A stretch of 64,000 bases of DNA from Oscheius onirici (GCA_932521025.1 OW051472.1:1364001-1428000); one strand, 5' to 3'; positions 21,782-33,842 are shown, numbered from the stretch's first letter. Notes: a model not told the origin generated them from the letters alone. A program made the numbers and translations.

Positions 21782-22347
21782 CGATCCAGAAAAACGTTTG
21801 TATCAAGAAGAAGGTAAAGAAATCCGAGTGCTTTGAAAACTATTCTGATGAGACGGTGAAGTTCCGTATTTCTACAGCAAAATGGGAGAAAGTCTCCAGA
21901 CCAAGACTTCTGTCTCAGAATCAGTTCACCTGTCTCCATTTGTCCTGTTCCCTAATCTCTGGTTCTCTAATCAGAATGTTTTTGTAAGCAGAAAATTCAT
22001 AGCATCATGTAGGCAATGAGAGTACCGTGTTGGCATATTCATAAGCCTAATGAATAGTCATGTCTTTTTTGTTAGAAGCATCTTTCCATCGGCATCGTAC
22101 ATCGTAAGAGTTTTGAAACGAAAAAAAATGGGAGAGTGTAACAGGAAACGCAATTTTTTAACACGGTTTTTTTTGTGTCATTTGGCTCCCAAAATGTAAC
22201 CAAGCCGTCCAAAAAGATATACAAAAATCTCAATGTTCGAAAAAATATGAAGGTCAAAAACGCCAAAATCAATTCCATCTTGGAGGACGTAGTGCTATAC
22301 AGGAAATAAAACCAGAAGGATTCTCTCTCAAAAGTATGATTTTGTTT

Positions 22348-22413
22348 AGAAACAGTAGCGTCCATTCAGTGATTTCTGCCGACTGTCCACGACCATATAG
22401 AACCAATGAAACA
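22348..22413 (-). ncRNA. candidate 21U-RNA locus
   Basis: TGTTTCA (minus, ending 22407), CTATATGG at 7-14, CACT with its T at 22368 (spacing 39). Confidence 0.57.
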
Positions 22414-22705
22414 TGTAAAAATCCAAGGAACAGTTTTTTCTTGTCACTTGGCTAAAAAAGGATCCCAGAAAGGGACCAGATTGTTGTTCCCAGCTTCCAT
22501 AAAATGTGCTAATTCAATTACGTAAACGCCTGTTTTGTTCTCTCCCCCTTTCTGGGTCCAAAGCTCTCCAAAAGGCTGGCTCTCCAATTGAGCTCTCCAA
22601 TTGGCTCAGTTTTCTTCCTACAAATAGAGAGGGGGAGAAAGCACCTGATCCTCTCAGGTATCAAATGGTCTGGAACGGGTTATGGGGAGAGAGACAGAAA
22701 CTTCC

Positions 22706-24511
22706 TCTTCTTTTACATTTTCTAGAGCAATCTGAGAGAAGACGGAAGGAAGAGAACGAGATGTGTCAGACGAGGGCAAATCGGCTCATATTGAGGGGAT
22801 AGAAGGCGATTAGGAAAGAAGGAGACGTCACGATTCCGGGGAGGAAATTTTTGTCAGGGAGAAAAGCGAAAGAAAGGAGACTGAAACCCAATTTCTCGTT
22901 TAGTTATATCTGAACGATGAAACAACATCTGTTGATAGTCAGTGTATGGTTTTTTTTCTGTTGTTATACTTTTTTTTTCAGCGTAAAGACGATCGTACTG
23001 GCTTCCTTATTCTCTTACCAATTTGAGATAATATTGAAACCGAAAGATTTTACTGCCACGGTGAAGAAAAATCCAAACTCCTCATACTTTTCAGATTCTT
23101 GGAACTTTCGGAGCCGAAAAAAGAAGAAGCAGGCATAACGAAGCGTTCTGCTCTGATGAGGTTCGCACAGAGGGACATTCTGCACTCAAAATCAAATTTG
23201 CTCCTCTCAAAGAAGAAGGATTCCGTTCGAGGAAAGGGAGAGGTAGATTTTTTTTTGGAATGGGGGCAGGACTGATCAAAATTTTTCCGCTATTTCTTCG
23301 TCGCATAAGTTTGCGTTGAAACATTTTGGCTCATGTTCTGCTTCATCCTTCCAAATAGTTTGGGCATATGTAGCGCTTGCGTATTTATTGAGGAGAAATT
23401 GCGTACGCGCCAAAACATGTTAAAAAAATTGCAAAATATTCGCAGTATGCAATTTAGCGGTTTAGCGCACACGTACCAAAACAGAGGCTGACTGGCGGCA
23501 AAAAATTTCGATTCGAAAAAGGTCACTTTGCAAAATCTTGGCTGAGTATCCAATGTTTACACGTTATTTCAATTTGGCTACAGTACGCAAATATTTGATA
23601 CGCAGCCAAGATTTTTTGAGTCAGCTCCGAAAACACGTAATTTGCAAAATCTACGCAATACGCAATTTGGCGTCAATTCGAGTCGTGTTTTGCCTGTCAT
23701 AGTATTACAAACATTATTCCCATTTCTCTATTTTTTTCGTACGCAATTTATCGTAAGCAAGGTAAAGATTTGGTATGAAATATTACTGCCAAAATCGACT
23801 ACTCGGAGGCTATGGAAAAAGCAAACATTTTGGGAGAATAAGACTCACCAACCAGAAATCATCCTTTCACAATTTCTTCGTCTTATAACTACTAGACAAA
23901 ATAATTTCTGAGCCAAAGTTTGCAGCTGTGAGGACTATCGAATACGAGGAATGCCGGAATGAGGGATTGGCTTGGGAACACCGAGGGGGTGGGAAGAACA
24001 CGAGAATGAGAAAAAAGGGCAAATATGAGTCAGGGATTAGAGAGAGGTTGGAAGATTTTTGATCATAAAGAAAGGAAATCGAGGACAGGTGATAACAATA
24101 CTATGTGTGGAAGTTGAAAAGGAAAAATTTCCATTTGTACCATATGTCTGGGTTTGTCCCATGACTCGGCGGTTGCTACTGTATCTCTGGAAGCGTTTCT
24201 ATTAGTAGAAGTTGAAACAAAAATTCTCCAAAAAAAGACCAGAAATTGACTGAAGAGATTCCCATGGCAAAGAAACTACTTGGAAATGTAGACAGAGTAA
24301 AAGTTGTCAGTTTTTGTTTCATTAGATGTTCTAATGCTGTTGACAATGGTGGGAGTACTGTTTTCGAGCATGGCGTTGTAAAAAAAAGCAATTTATGTAA
24401 CTGGAAATGTACAGAAATGAAGAAAGTGGGAAAAGACACGCGGTATGACTATTTTTTTTACAATTTGCTTGATAATTTCAGTTTTTCTAATGAAAAGGAA
24501 AGAACTCATTA
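22706..24511. other. intergenic with ACGCAA-rich patch
   Basis: 23390-23790 repeats TACGCAAT-like words and the dispersed motif GGCTGAGTATCCAATGTTTA (about 23541). TGTTTCA motifs lie at 22918, 23317, 24213 and 24315. No gene is supported. Confidence 0.4.
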
Positions 24512-25391
24512 AAGGGACAGTCTCAGTATAACCAGATAGGAATCATCTGGGAAGCCCGCGCATTCAAACCTCAAATATTGCATTTCCGTGTTTTTTTCTT
24601 TCCACACTAATTTTTTGCCTTGTACTTGTTTTTAATCGATTTCTCGTCGAAAATTACGTCTAAAATAAATGGTAGAACGTCAAAATTGGTGGAAAATTGA
24701 CGGAGATAGACCAAAAAACATTTTTTGCCCTGAAATTCGTTATTTTCGTCTATTCCCGTCATTTTTCCACAAATTTTAGCGTTCCACCACTCCTTTTATA
24801 CGTAATTTTAGATGACAAATCGGTTGAAAACAAGAAAAAATTGAAAAAATTAGTGTAAACCCCCTAAAAAGGCAAAAATAGAAGTTTGTCGCGGGTCCCG
24901 CCACGAAGTTGCCTGATTTCCCCCTGATCACACGTTCACACACAATGAGACAGTCCCACTATATGCCTCCAAGCCTCCAGGGGAAGTCAGGCAACTGCGT
25001 GGCGGGTCCCACGACAAATGTTATTTTTGCGTTTTTCTCGTTCTACACCCGTTTTTTTCGATTTTTACTTGTTTCTAATCGATTTCTCGTAAAAAAATTA
25101 CGTCTAAAATGAGTGGTGAAAAGCTAAATTGGTAGAAAAAATGATGGAAATAGGTGAAAATAACGTTTTTGACCCAAAAATGCTAGTTTTGTCTATTTCC
25201 ATTGTGTTTCCACCAATTTTAGCGTTTCACCATTCATTTTTGATGAGAAATCGATTAAAAGTAAGGAAAAATCGAAAAAAATAGCGTAGAACGAGAAAAA
25301 CGCAAAAATAACAATTGTCGTGGGTCCCGCCACGCAATTGCCTGACTTCCCCTGGAGGCTTGGAGGCATATAGTGGGACTGTCCCTTTAAG
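24512..25391. mobile_element. two abutting palindromic MITEs of the GGGACAGTCTC family
   Basis: A truncated copy (24512-24942, beginning AAAGGGACAGTCTCAGTATA) is joined to a complete one (24943-25391) whose ends, GACAGTCCCACTATATGCCT and its complement, are nearly perfect. Both contain the GGGTCCCGCCACG segment. Confidence 0.8.
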
Positions 25392-25549
25392 CAACATCTA
25401 ATGAAAAGGAAAGACAACGCTCTATACTAATAATGAACTTGAAACAATTAAGAGTTCCTAGCCTACCATTTTTGAGAAACTTTGATAGAGTATGAAAAAT
25501 AGACAAAAATGAGTCAGGGAGAGATTAGGGTAGGGAGCAGGGATGGGCA

Positions 25550-25940
25550 GATATCTGGTACGCAAGTTTGCGTAAAGGGTGGGACTTGCAAATTATCAAA
25601 AATTGAAACGAATATCAGGCTGTACCGGCCTCCAGAAGTGGTTTTTTTTCTTGTTTTTTTTGCCGATGGATCTTCAGTCTATCTGGGAAAAATAGTGTGA
25701 TTCAGCAACTTGTAAGCGGCACGAGGCACGCCACTCTTTACGCAAACTTGCGTGCCAGATATTCGCCCATCCCAGGACACAAATACCCGTTTCGGCAAAT
25801 TCACCCTGTAGGGCGTTCCAAATCTTCATCTTGCGTGCTTCTCGTTACGCAAATTTGCGTACCAAAAAAGCAGTACAAATTCGAATAAAATGGCTTGCCC
25901 GCTCGTACGCAATATCGCGTCAAAAAAGTACGTAAGGTAA
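25550..25940. repeat. cluster of ACGCAAATTTGCGT palindromes
   Basis: TACGCAAGTTTGCGTA (25559), TTACGCAAACTTGCGT (25738), TTACGCAAATTTGCGTACC (25852) and related words. They are small palindromes spread over 400 bases, like those at 23.4-23.8 kb. Confidence 0.7.
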
Positions 25941-27031
25941 AGCTTTGGCACGCGCTATAACAACCAAAATGACAAAGAAGTTAGACCGTCTGTTCCATAG
26001 CTTCACGTCTCTTGGCCAGCTTGTAAAGAGTGTGTGTTTTTTTCATACAACTATCGCCAATTTATTGAGAAGGCTTGACAGGACGTTTATAACAGTCGAA
26101 GGTGAAACCAAATTTGTTTTCTGGAAACTGTCAAAACTAGTGTCAATACCGGTTTTCGAGCAACAAAGTATTTTGCAGTGAGTCTTTCAAGGGAATGATT
26201 TTTGTATTTTTCGCTACACGATTGCCCTAAAAAAGTAGCAGAAGCTGCAAAATTTTTATTTATGCAGTTGCTGAAGCAAAAATATTTTTTTCCAGCAAAA
26301 AAAAAAAGAATTTTTTTTGTTGAAACCGAAAATAAAAAATGACCGATAACCAAAAGCGCTGCTCCGATTAGAGAAAATGATGAAACAAGAATGATTTCTG
26401 AGGGAGCCCAAAGAGTGCCGAAAACTACTCTGGTACGAAAAATTACAAAAAAAGAGTGCAGGTGTTTCTCCGTCTCTTCAATCAGTAGCGAGAGAGTGTG
26501 AGGGCGGAGACCTCTCATTCTCCCCTGGAATCAATGAACTCCAATCTCTGAGAATGAGGTGAGACTGGGGAGAAAAAGAGACGGGAGAGGAGAGAGAACG
26601 ATTACGTGAAATTTGCGTGTGTTTGATTGCTCACACCCTGGAGGGGGAGAGAGGGATTTTATGGTGGGAGGAAACAGGAAAGGTTGCAGGCTGGCAAATG
26701 GAAGGGTCTGGAAGTAGAAATTTAGAAGAAAAGTGGAATTTCATGACGGACGTCCCTTAGAACGATAAACAGTCAATAGCTGATGTTATGAGCTCGATTC
26801 AGAAAAAAAAGAACGCAAAAAGAACCGAAAATATTTCGATTCGAGAACCACAACGCCCTGATGTTCAGGAAAGCGCGCCAATTAGACGTTGAAAAACCCC
26901 AAAAAAATCGGTTTGAATTGAGCCGTTTACCCTGAAAATCAGGAGGAAATGGTAAAGGAAATTTTGACTTTCTAGATTCAGTTCGCCGAACAAGGCAGAT
27001 TCACAGGAAGTCGTCTTTGTAAGTTGTTGAG

Positions 27032-27443
27032 TGCAGGCTTGTTGAAAACCTGCGCTGCGCCGCGCTGTGCTGCGCTGCGCTCTTGGACTTTGCGGCGGGC
27101 TAAAAAAAATTCATTTCGCATTTTTTTCTGATTTTTGTTGTTTCCAAATACGTCCCCGATTAGATTTAGTTTTGCCATCTTAAAAATTGGAAGAAAATCG
27201 AAAACTGACAATGAAAATAGAAGAAAACTGCTATTTTTACCGAATTTCGTTAAAAAACCGCATTTTCTTCTATTTTTGTCGTCAGTTTTCGATTTTCTTC
27301 CAATTTTTCTGATGGCAAAACTAAATCTAATCGGGGACGTATTTGGAAACAAAAAAATTAGAAAAAAATGCGAAACGAATTTTTTTAGCCCGCCGCAAAT
27401 TCCAACCTGGCCGCAGCGCAACAACCCAGAATCAACAAGCCTG
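27032..27443. mobile_element. palindromic MITE, CAGGCTTGTTGA ends
   Basis: The ends are CAGGCTTGTTGA and TCAACAAGCCTG. Inside, GCGGCGGGCTAAAAAAA and CAAATACGTCCCCGATTAGA return inverted on the other side. The whole is one long hairpin, so the open frames on both strands are mirror images of the repeat. Confidence 0.85.
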
Positions 27444-27492
27444 GTTGAGTGAGACAGAAATTCCGAGCACTAGATATTATTTCTGTGAAACA
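27428..27492 (-). ncRNA. candidate 21U-RNA locus
   Basis: TGTTTCA (minus, ending 27486), AATATC at the TATA position, CACT with its T at 27448 (spacing 38). The predicted RNA overlaps the end of the MITE. Confidence 0.45.
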
Positions 27493-27726
27493 TAAAACAA
27501 TTGCTTTTATATGCTTTTAACACCTGCACTCTCTTTTTTTTTGTAAATTTTCGTACCAGAGTAGTTTTCGGCACTCTTTGGGCTCCCTCAGAAACCATTC
27601 TTGTATGCTATATGCTTTTGCTTTACCTAACCTTACCAGGCATGGCAAATCTGGCTGGAAAAAAGTCGCGTCGGCCAGCCATGTTGGCCATCCCTGACTG
27701 AACATGAAAGCTTGCATAAAAGGTTT

Positions 27727-27792
27727 TGTTTCAAGTTTGACATAAGAAACAACCAAACATCGGTAAAATGATTTTCCACGGAGTCTTAGACA
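27727..27792 (+). ncRNA. candidate 21U-RNA locus
   Basis: TGTTTCA at 27727-27733, CATAAG at 8-13, TGAT with its T at 27772 (spacing 39). Confidence 0.48.
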
Positions 27793-28180
27793 TGTGGGTT
27801 TGGACCGGCTAGGAAAAAATTGTCTTCAGTGCGTCGGGCAAAAGCAATTCAGCATTTTTTTTTCTGGGTTTTTTGTGTTTCCCCAGTCATTGTGAACAAA
27901 CACCAGCTAATATAGGAAAAAGTTAAGCAAAACAAGACAAATCCCCAATGAAAAACGAAAAATAAGAAAAAAAAATTAAAAAACGAATTTTTTTTTTTGT
28001 ACGAAACTTAAATTTGCTTTGTGGATTCATCTTCTTTTGCTTAACTTTTTTCTGTATTAGCTGGTATTTGTTCACAATGACTGGGGAAACACAAAAAACC
28101 TAGAGAAAAAGCGTGCTGAATTTCTTTTGCCCGCCGCACTGAAGGCAATTTTTTCCCAGCCGGTCCAAGCGCACATGTCT
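27788..28180. mobile_element. palindromic MITE, AGACATGTG ends
   Basis: AGACATGTGGGTTTGGACCG on the left and its near-complement on the right. The internal pairs GGGCAAAAGCAATTCAGCA and CCCCAGTCATTGTGAACAAA also return inverted. Confidence 0.85.
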
Positions 28181-28182
28181 AT

Positions 28183-28360
28183 AGTTTGTTCAAAATGTAG
28201 AGAGCATTTTTTGAATTGGCCCGCGCTTTTTCATTGGCTGAGTATCCAACATTTACATGCTGCAACAGCTAAATTCCCGCCAATTTGATTTGAAAATTGT
28301 TCTAAGAAGAAAGCGCGGGGCTGCCTAATTCAAAAAATGCTCTCTACATTTTGAACAGAC
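28183..28360. mobile_element. palindromic MITE with possible TA flanks
   Basis: TGTTCAAAATGTAGAGAGCA at the left end has its complement at the right end. TA lies at both borders. The middle holds the dispersed GGCTGAGTATCCAAC motif. It abuts the previous MITE. Confidence 0.8.
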
Positions 28361-30634
28361 TATTCTGACAAATGAATTTTCACAAAGAGCCGTTTTCGGA
28401 AGAAATCTCTGGTTTTTTTTTCATTTTGACCTGATGAAAGACCCTAAACATCGCGAAGAATCAAAGCAACCAGAATATATGCTAGTTGTAAAACATTTGA
28501 AGGTGTATAAAAAGAAAGTGAGGTTTCTCTTATTTTTTGTTACACGTTGTTTACTACAAGAAACAGAGTACATGCAATATGATGAAACATTAGTCGTGAA
28601 CAGAAAAACTTTACCGAAACAAATGTCAGACCAAAAATTCTTACTCAAATTAAAAGTTGTTTCGCCGTTGAAGTAAAAGAAAGTGACGCTGAGGTAAAAA
28701 CAATGTGTTGCGAGAGGAATCTCAAATCAGAAGAATCGGCAAAAAATTCATCTGACGTAGTTCCCTCCATCTACCCAATTTTCCATTTGAAATTGATACC
28801 TGGAGGAGAACCACGTGCCGCGTAACCACTTCCAGAGTCGGAAACTCTTCCGCATAACAAACCTATCGGACGGAAGGGTTGAATTTCAAAATCAACAGCT
28901 ATAGCAGCATTTGAAGAAGAAAGGGACAGAGACACTGAAGTTGCAAAGTCAAAAAAACTACAAGGTTTCATCAAAACTAAAAATAGCCGCACCGGAGCTT
29001 GTCTCACAGGCCCCCACAAAAGATACCTGCCGTCGATTCGGAAAGAAATATTAACCTTTACCAATAAAAATTGGCGGTCATCTGATTGTGAGTGTTCCTA
29101 GACCAAAAAAGACAAAATCGCAGTAAGCAAAGAAGTCCCAGAAGTAAAATTGAGGTTTCCAGTAGATTTTCTTGTCCAAAAAAATGAAAAAATAAACGTT
29201 TGGGAACACTAGCAGTGTGCCGACAGAGCACCTGAAACCTATCCAGTAAGACAGTTTTATTATGTTGCAGCTCCCCCATATGAGAAGCTTCAAAAGATGC
29301 GCAATGATTCCATCGTATCTATGGATTCAAAACAATATTTTTGTTCCATCGTTTCAGCAAAGGCGAAGTAGTTTTTTGATACGCAATAAGAGGAGGGATC
29401 ATGAATAGAAACTGATTTTACAAGCAACCTTTTACAAAAAATATGGTTCAGAAAGAAAATACTGCCTGACTTTTTTTGGTTTCAACAGAAACGTGTAATT
29501 TCAGTAGGCGACTTTTTCTCGTTCACCTCTGGGCATGTCAATCACTAGAAAATGAATATAGGGAAATTTGTGAACTGTGGCTCAGAAAGATAGTATTTTT
29601 AGAGACTGTCTAGGCTGGTCAAAACTCTCAAAAAGTGTTTCTGATGGGACTGGGCGAGAGAAAAATTCAGGATCAGGAAAGAAAAGGAGGAAAAACCGAT
29701 GGATAGGTCAGAGAGACGGAATCAGGACAAGGAAACAAAGAGAAATCACAAGATCTAATGGAACGCCATTTCCGGCAGGAGACAGCGGAAAATACGATAT
29801 AATAGCCTGAATGATGACGGGTTTTTGACAGAGAGACCGACAGCTATCAAGGTCGGTCGAGAGATCACGAGAAACTTTTAAAAGACGCGCTGAATCACCG
29901 GTCTTTTTCGATGGGGACAACACTTGAATCACTTGGGAAAGTTTCTAAAAATAGACAGATGAGTCGTGGTAAAAATGAAAAAAACTGAAAAATATGTTTT
30001 ACTCGAAGCTAATACAAGTAGCAGGACCAGTTGACTAGTAATGAAATGGGATCATGTCTAAAAGCGTCTAAAAGCCGGTAAAAACATCGTGTCCTCTACG
30101 TCAAAGTTCCCCAAACTGGAAATTTTGAATGTTCCACGTGTTCTCTATTACATAAATCCCCGGATACGACTCGAAAATCAGAAATTACTTTTCATCCAAA
30201 ACTGTTCCACGAGTTCGGAATTATTTGTCTAGTACGGAGTCCAAACAAATCGTACCAAAACGCGAAAAGTATCCCTAATAACTATGCTTCACCAGTTCTA
30301 TATTACCAGCCTTTTCGGGAATTTCTTCACTGAATTCATTCTGTACGCTTTTACCAATGTGTAACTGACACAAAGCTGCATTTTTAATTACTGCTCTACA
30401 AGAAAAAAAAATGTTTTGTCTGGATCTTATAGACTGACTTGAACAGTTTTTTTTTGTTGCGGTGATCTGGTGGACCTCCAAATCAAAAACAAAACGGGAA
30501 GGTCTATGCATCTCAAAAGTCACTTCTCTTTTTCTTTACAATTTGGAACAAAAAGACGGAAAAAATAGGGAACTGACACCAAAAGTTCAAAGGGCTGGTG
30601 CTATGGGTCTCGTAACGAATCTTTCTACAGTAGT
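28361..30634. other. intergenic with one possible minus-strand exon
   Basis: On the minus strand 28934-28800 has an acceptor (AACTTCAG), an open frame including RPIGLLCGRVSDSGSGYAA, and a GTATCA donor. No partner exon was found, so it stays a weak candidate. I see nothing else convincing. Confidence 0.3.
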
Positions 30635-30644
30635 CCTAGTACAC

Positions 30645-31339
30645 GGGTGTGGAACTTTACCCACCGTTTTGGATGGGTGCGTAAAGTCATCTCCCCATAA
30701 TTTGAGCGGTGCGTAAAGTCATCCTCCCTTATTTTTGATTGTGCTTACTGTTACCCACCTTTTTGTAATTTTGTTCGTTTAAATCAACTGTTTTTATTCG
30801 TTATGCTTATGGGAAAAAAACAAATTTGAACAGGGGGGGGGGGGACTATTGTTCCTCGGAACAATCGCTTCTTTTCGTTTTCTGGGCGGAAGAATCGCCG
30901 TTCGGCGCGGAGCAAACATCCAAATCTGAATGAATATGCAAATGTAACTAGGAAGGAAAGTTATGACATTGTCAGCTCAACTAAGGATGCACAGCGAGAG
31001 TGATAACCATTTTTTAAGTCTTAGGCTATCACTAGAAGCATAATGATTGCCAGGAAGTTATGACATCTCAGACTCAACTGAAAGCCCACAGCGAGAGTGA
31101 TAACCCCTGTTAAATGTTTAGGCTATCATTAGAAGCATACTGATGTTATGTTCACCTGGTCGATTGCTACCAAAACTGAGAAGATAGCTGTTTTGAACTT
31201 GAAAAACAAAAACCTGTGAAAATACAAAAAAAGGATGACTTTACGCACCGCTCAAAATATGGGGAGGGCTTTACGCACCGTTTTGAAATTTGGGGTGAAG
31301 ACTACGCACCCACAAAACGGTGCATAAAGTCACCCAACC
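30645..31339. mobile_element. TIR element E4 (MULE-like), GCGTAAAGTCATC type, mosaic
   Basis: Both ends begin GG and carry two to three copies of CGGTGCGTAAAGTCATC. The 9-base CTAGTACAC direct repeat (30636-30644 and 31340-31348) is the target-site duplication. Inside, 30833-30900 is a left end of the E2 type (GACTATTGTTCCTCGGAAC) behind a run of 12 G. It is followed by the shared core, which is tandemly duplicated (about 30935-31050 and 31051-31215). No E2-type right end is present. It is non-coding. Confidence 0.8.
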
Positions 31340-31409
31340 CTAGTACACTTTTACGCTGAAGGGACTATAGCTTACGTCTCCCAATGTTCTCTTTTTCGTA
31401 AGCAACAAA

Positions 31410-31475
31410 TGTTTCAGGAAATTTATAAATGTTCATCAGGTGGCTTCTTCTCACTACCTTTTCTGCCCGATTACG
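31410..31475 (+). ncRNA. candidate 21U-RNA locus
   Basis: TGTTTCA at 31410-31416, TTATAAA at 8-14, CACT with its T at 31455 (spacing 39). Confidence 0.57.
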
Positions 31476-32079
31476 AAAATCAGTCATCTCCCCCCATCCC
31501 CTTTCCTTTTCCCTCACCCTCTCTCTCTCTCTACCAGCCGATACTTATCGCCCCTACCTCTCAAATCTCAGAGTCATCTGCCCTGGCACCCTCCAGCCGG
31601 AACGGACCGGAGGGATTAGGACCCTGTTTTGCTAATCAGCCGGATAATCAGGTTACTTCAAGTACGGGAATCTTATTGGCCTTCTGACTCTGTGAATTTT
31701 TCGTCGTTTTCTTGGGCATTTCTTCAACAGTACCTTTGAAAACTTTTTGTTTCAGGTTCCATAGAAGTCACGATCAAAATTGTTGTAAACAATATGTAAA
31801 CAATAGAAGAAATTTCTATAAAAAAACATGAAAAACAAAAATTGTTTGAAGTGCTGTACGTACAAATGATACTTTACATAATTTTCCATAATTTTTTGTT
31901 TCACAGTTTGTAATAATAGCTGACGTTTCCATGGGGCTGTTTAATGTCCAGTATTCAATTTTTTTTTTGTATTTTTTAGCTTTTCACGTTCTGTCTGAAA
32001 TTTATTTAGCGTGTCTACCAGCCGATACGGGGTAGAAGTTATTCGTACGTAATTGCAGAAGAAAAGATGGGAAACGGCC

Positions 32080-32190
32080 AAGCGGAAAACGTCTGGAGGG
32101 AAATCGGGAGGTTTAAATCGTCTGGCAGGAAATTGCCGCAGATTGAAACCGTCCGGTTTGAAATCATCCAGGCGGAAAACGGCCTAGACC
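32080..32190. repeat. degenerate GGCGGAAAACGTC/GAAATCGTC repeat
   Basis: Irregular copies of a unit of about 15-25 bases (AAGCGGAAAACGTCTGG, GGTTTAAATCGTCTGG, AGGCGGAAAACGGCC) ending at GGCCTAGACCC. Confidence 0.55.
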
Positions 32191-32223
32191 CTATTTAGCA
32201 GTGTTAGGCAATAGTTTGATATC

Positions 32224-32303
32224 CCTTTTTAGTAAAGCCAAACTTTTTTTTTCTAATGGGAACGAATTCAAAGCCGTTCTTGTTTGGCTTTACTAAAAAG
32301 GGG
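32224..32303. repeat. hairpin with 20-base arms
   Basis: CCTTTTTAGTAAAGCCAAAC at 32224-32243 and its complement at 32282-32302, with a 38-base loop. Confidence 0.85.
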
Positions 32304-32791
32304 TCTATTACTTTCACTGCTTTCATGTAATTTTTCTCATCTAGAAGGTTGTTTTATCGAGAGAAAAAACTGTTGGAAAAGCAATGACGCTGAAAAATGG
32401 TGGAAAACCGAATTTTGAGACTGAAAATTACCCCTACATACCTAGCGGGAAATAACCTTTTTTGATCAGTGCAAACAGCACGTTGAAACAGAAGAACAAC
32501 ATTTTACGATTTTTATACAAGATGAAGCCAAAACGTTTCTGTTTTTTTGCGGCCCTTTTTTTTACCTTTTCTCGACGTTCCTATTGCAAAATCTAACTTC
32601 GACCGCCCCTCTAAATTGAATTTGACCAGATTTGGGCTGTTTTGAGCGCTTCATAACTGAATTTGCAGATCGATTTGGTGGAAATTTGATTCACGCTTGG
32701 AGACAGAAGGAAGAACTGACCAATTTTCTCAGTCTAAAAAGGCAGAAACTTGCAAGAAACTTTCCATGACATTCCTAAAAAACATTTTTCA

Positions 32792-32856
32792 TGTTTCATC
32801 ATCCACTGATATGTCTCTTTCCTTTGGAGCGCTAATTAATCTTTGAAGCAATCTGT
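32792..32856 (+). ncRNA. candidate 21U-RNA locus
   Basis: TGTTTCA at 32792-32798, GATATG at 10-15, TAAT with its T at 32836 (spacing 38). Confidence 0.54.
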
Positions 32857-33019
32857 TAATAAAACTATCAAAACAGACAAAAGGAACCGGGAATATCGCA
32901 GATATTCATAGTGCCAAAATGGTTGTTTCAGAGAGTTCGTGTAATGAGAAACTTGTGAAGTTACAGTTTCCGAAATAATTTGCTTAGAAAACAAACAAAT
33001 CCCCCAAAAACATTAAAAG

Positions 33020-33042
33020 TATATATATATATATATATATAA
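33020..33042. repeat. (TA)n microsatellite
   Basis: About 11 TA units. A minus-strand CTGTTTCA (33054-33047) directly precedes it, so the repeat supplies that motif's TATA patch. Confidence 0.9.
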
Positions 33043-33396
33043 CTCTTGAAACAGAAAAAAGTTTCAAGTTTCATAAGGAACTAGTTTACGGCTTTTCTGA
33101 CCGAAATACTGATTGCTTGATTATATATTGTTAGAAGGAGAAAAAGAAATGTTCAGTTTTGTTTTGAAAAACACTTTTCTTTTCCAGGCTGGCAAATGAG
33201 AAGTTTGCTGGCACAATAGTGCAATATTCGTTCGTCTTCGTTCCATCGTTTTACAAAACCAGCGAATGATCTACTTCGACCTCTTGAAACAATGATATTT
33301 TTCGTCACTCCTCAGTGACACCCTGAGAATGCCGAAATTTGCTTTTTGATCTTATTGAAAAAGACAACTTCCTGTAGAAAGTCAACGCTGATAAAA

Positions 33397-33461
33397 TGTT
33401 TCATGAAATCGATTTATACAGGCATGAAGGAAATGAATATTGACTCTGTTGGCTTGAACAG
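33397..33461 (+). ncRNA. candidate 21U-RNA locus
   Basis: TGTTTCA at 33397-33403, TTTATAC at 10-16, TATT with its T at 33441 (spacing 38). Confidence 0.57.
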
Positions 33462-33612
33462 ACTACTAGATACTGTGTTCATCATAGACTACTAAGCGAC
33501 TATTCAATAAGGGACACAATAAGAGCTCGGTTGATTTTTTTTCTCTAAAAGTAAAAACTTCTGAAACCTTTGGATTCATAAACTTGAGTCAGACAAAACT
33601 ACGTCGATATAA

Positions 33613-33678
33613 TGTTTCACGGAGCAGATATAAGTAACGTCTAGGAACATAACCTGTTTCTGGTTCTTCTTGCAGACG
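33613..33678 (+). ncRNA. candidate 21U-RNA locus
   Basis: TGTTTCA at 33613-33619, GATATAAG at 8-15, TGTT with its T at 33658 (spacing 39). Confidence 0.57.
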
Positions 33679-33772
33679 AAAAATGTACTAATGCTCTCCC
33701 ATTCTGATTCTCAGCGCATCGACCAGTTTCAAAATATGATGCTTTTTGAAAGAAAGGGCTAAAGATGGCAAG

Positions 33773-33842
33773 CTGTTTCATGGAGTTTGTATACAGAATC
33801 TCTGGCAGAAAATTCTCATGCTTGGACGGCAGGGTAAGCTAA
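33773..33842 (+). ncRNA. candidate 21U-RNA locus
   Basis: Full CTGTTTCA at 33773-33780, GTATAC at 9-14, TGCT with its T at 33822 (spacing 42, longer than most). Confidence 0.45.

Larger units (their letters stand above)
21594..22705. mobile_element. TIR element with about 105-bp inverted arms
   Basis: 21594-21700 (CCCCATAACCCATTCCA, GATACCTGAGAGGATCAGGT, GTGCTTTCTCCCCCTCTCTA) returns inverted at 22600-22705. The 0.9 kb between the arms holds a poly-C hairpin and one piRNA-like locus. No coding frame. Confidence 0.7.
26383..27604. repeat. inverted repeat arms of about 80 bases enclosing a MITE
   Basis: 26383-26462 (GAGGGAGCCCAAAGAGTGCC, GAAAACTACTCTGGTACGAA) is the complement of 27527-27604. 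The palindromic MITE at 27032-27443 lies between them. Confidence 0.75.

Noticed and set aside
26978-27452. Long frames on both strands (148 and 105 residues)
   Set aside because: They are mirror images within a palindromic MITE.
31409-31687. 92-residue Pro/Ser-rich frame
   Set aside because: Low-complexity CT-rich DNA with no splice sites or conservation cue; it overlaps a piRNA-like locus.
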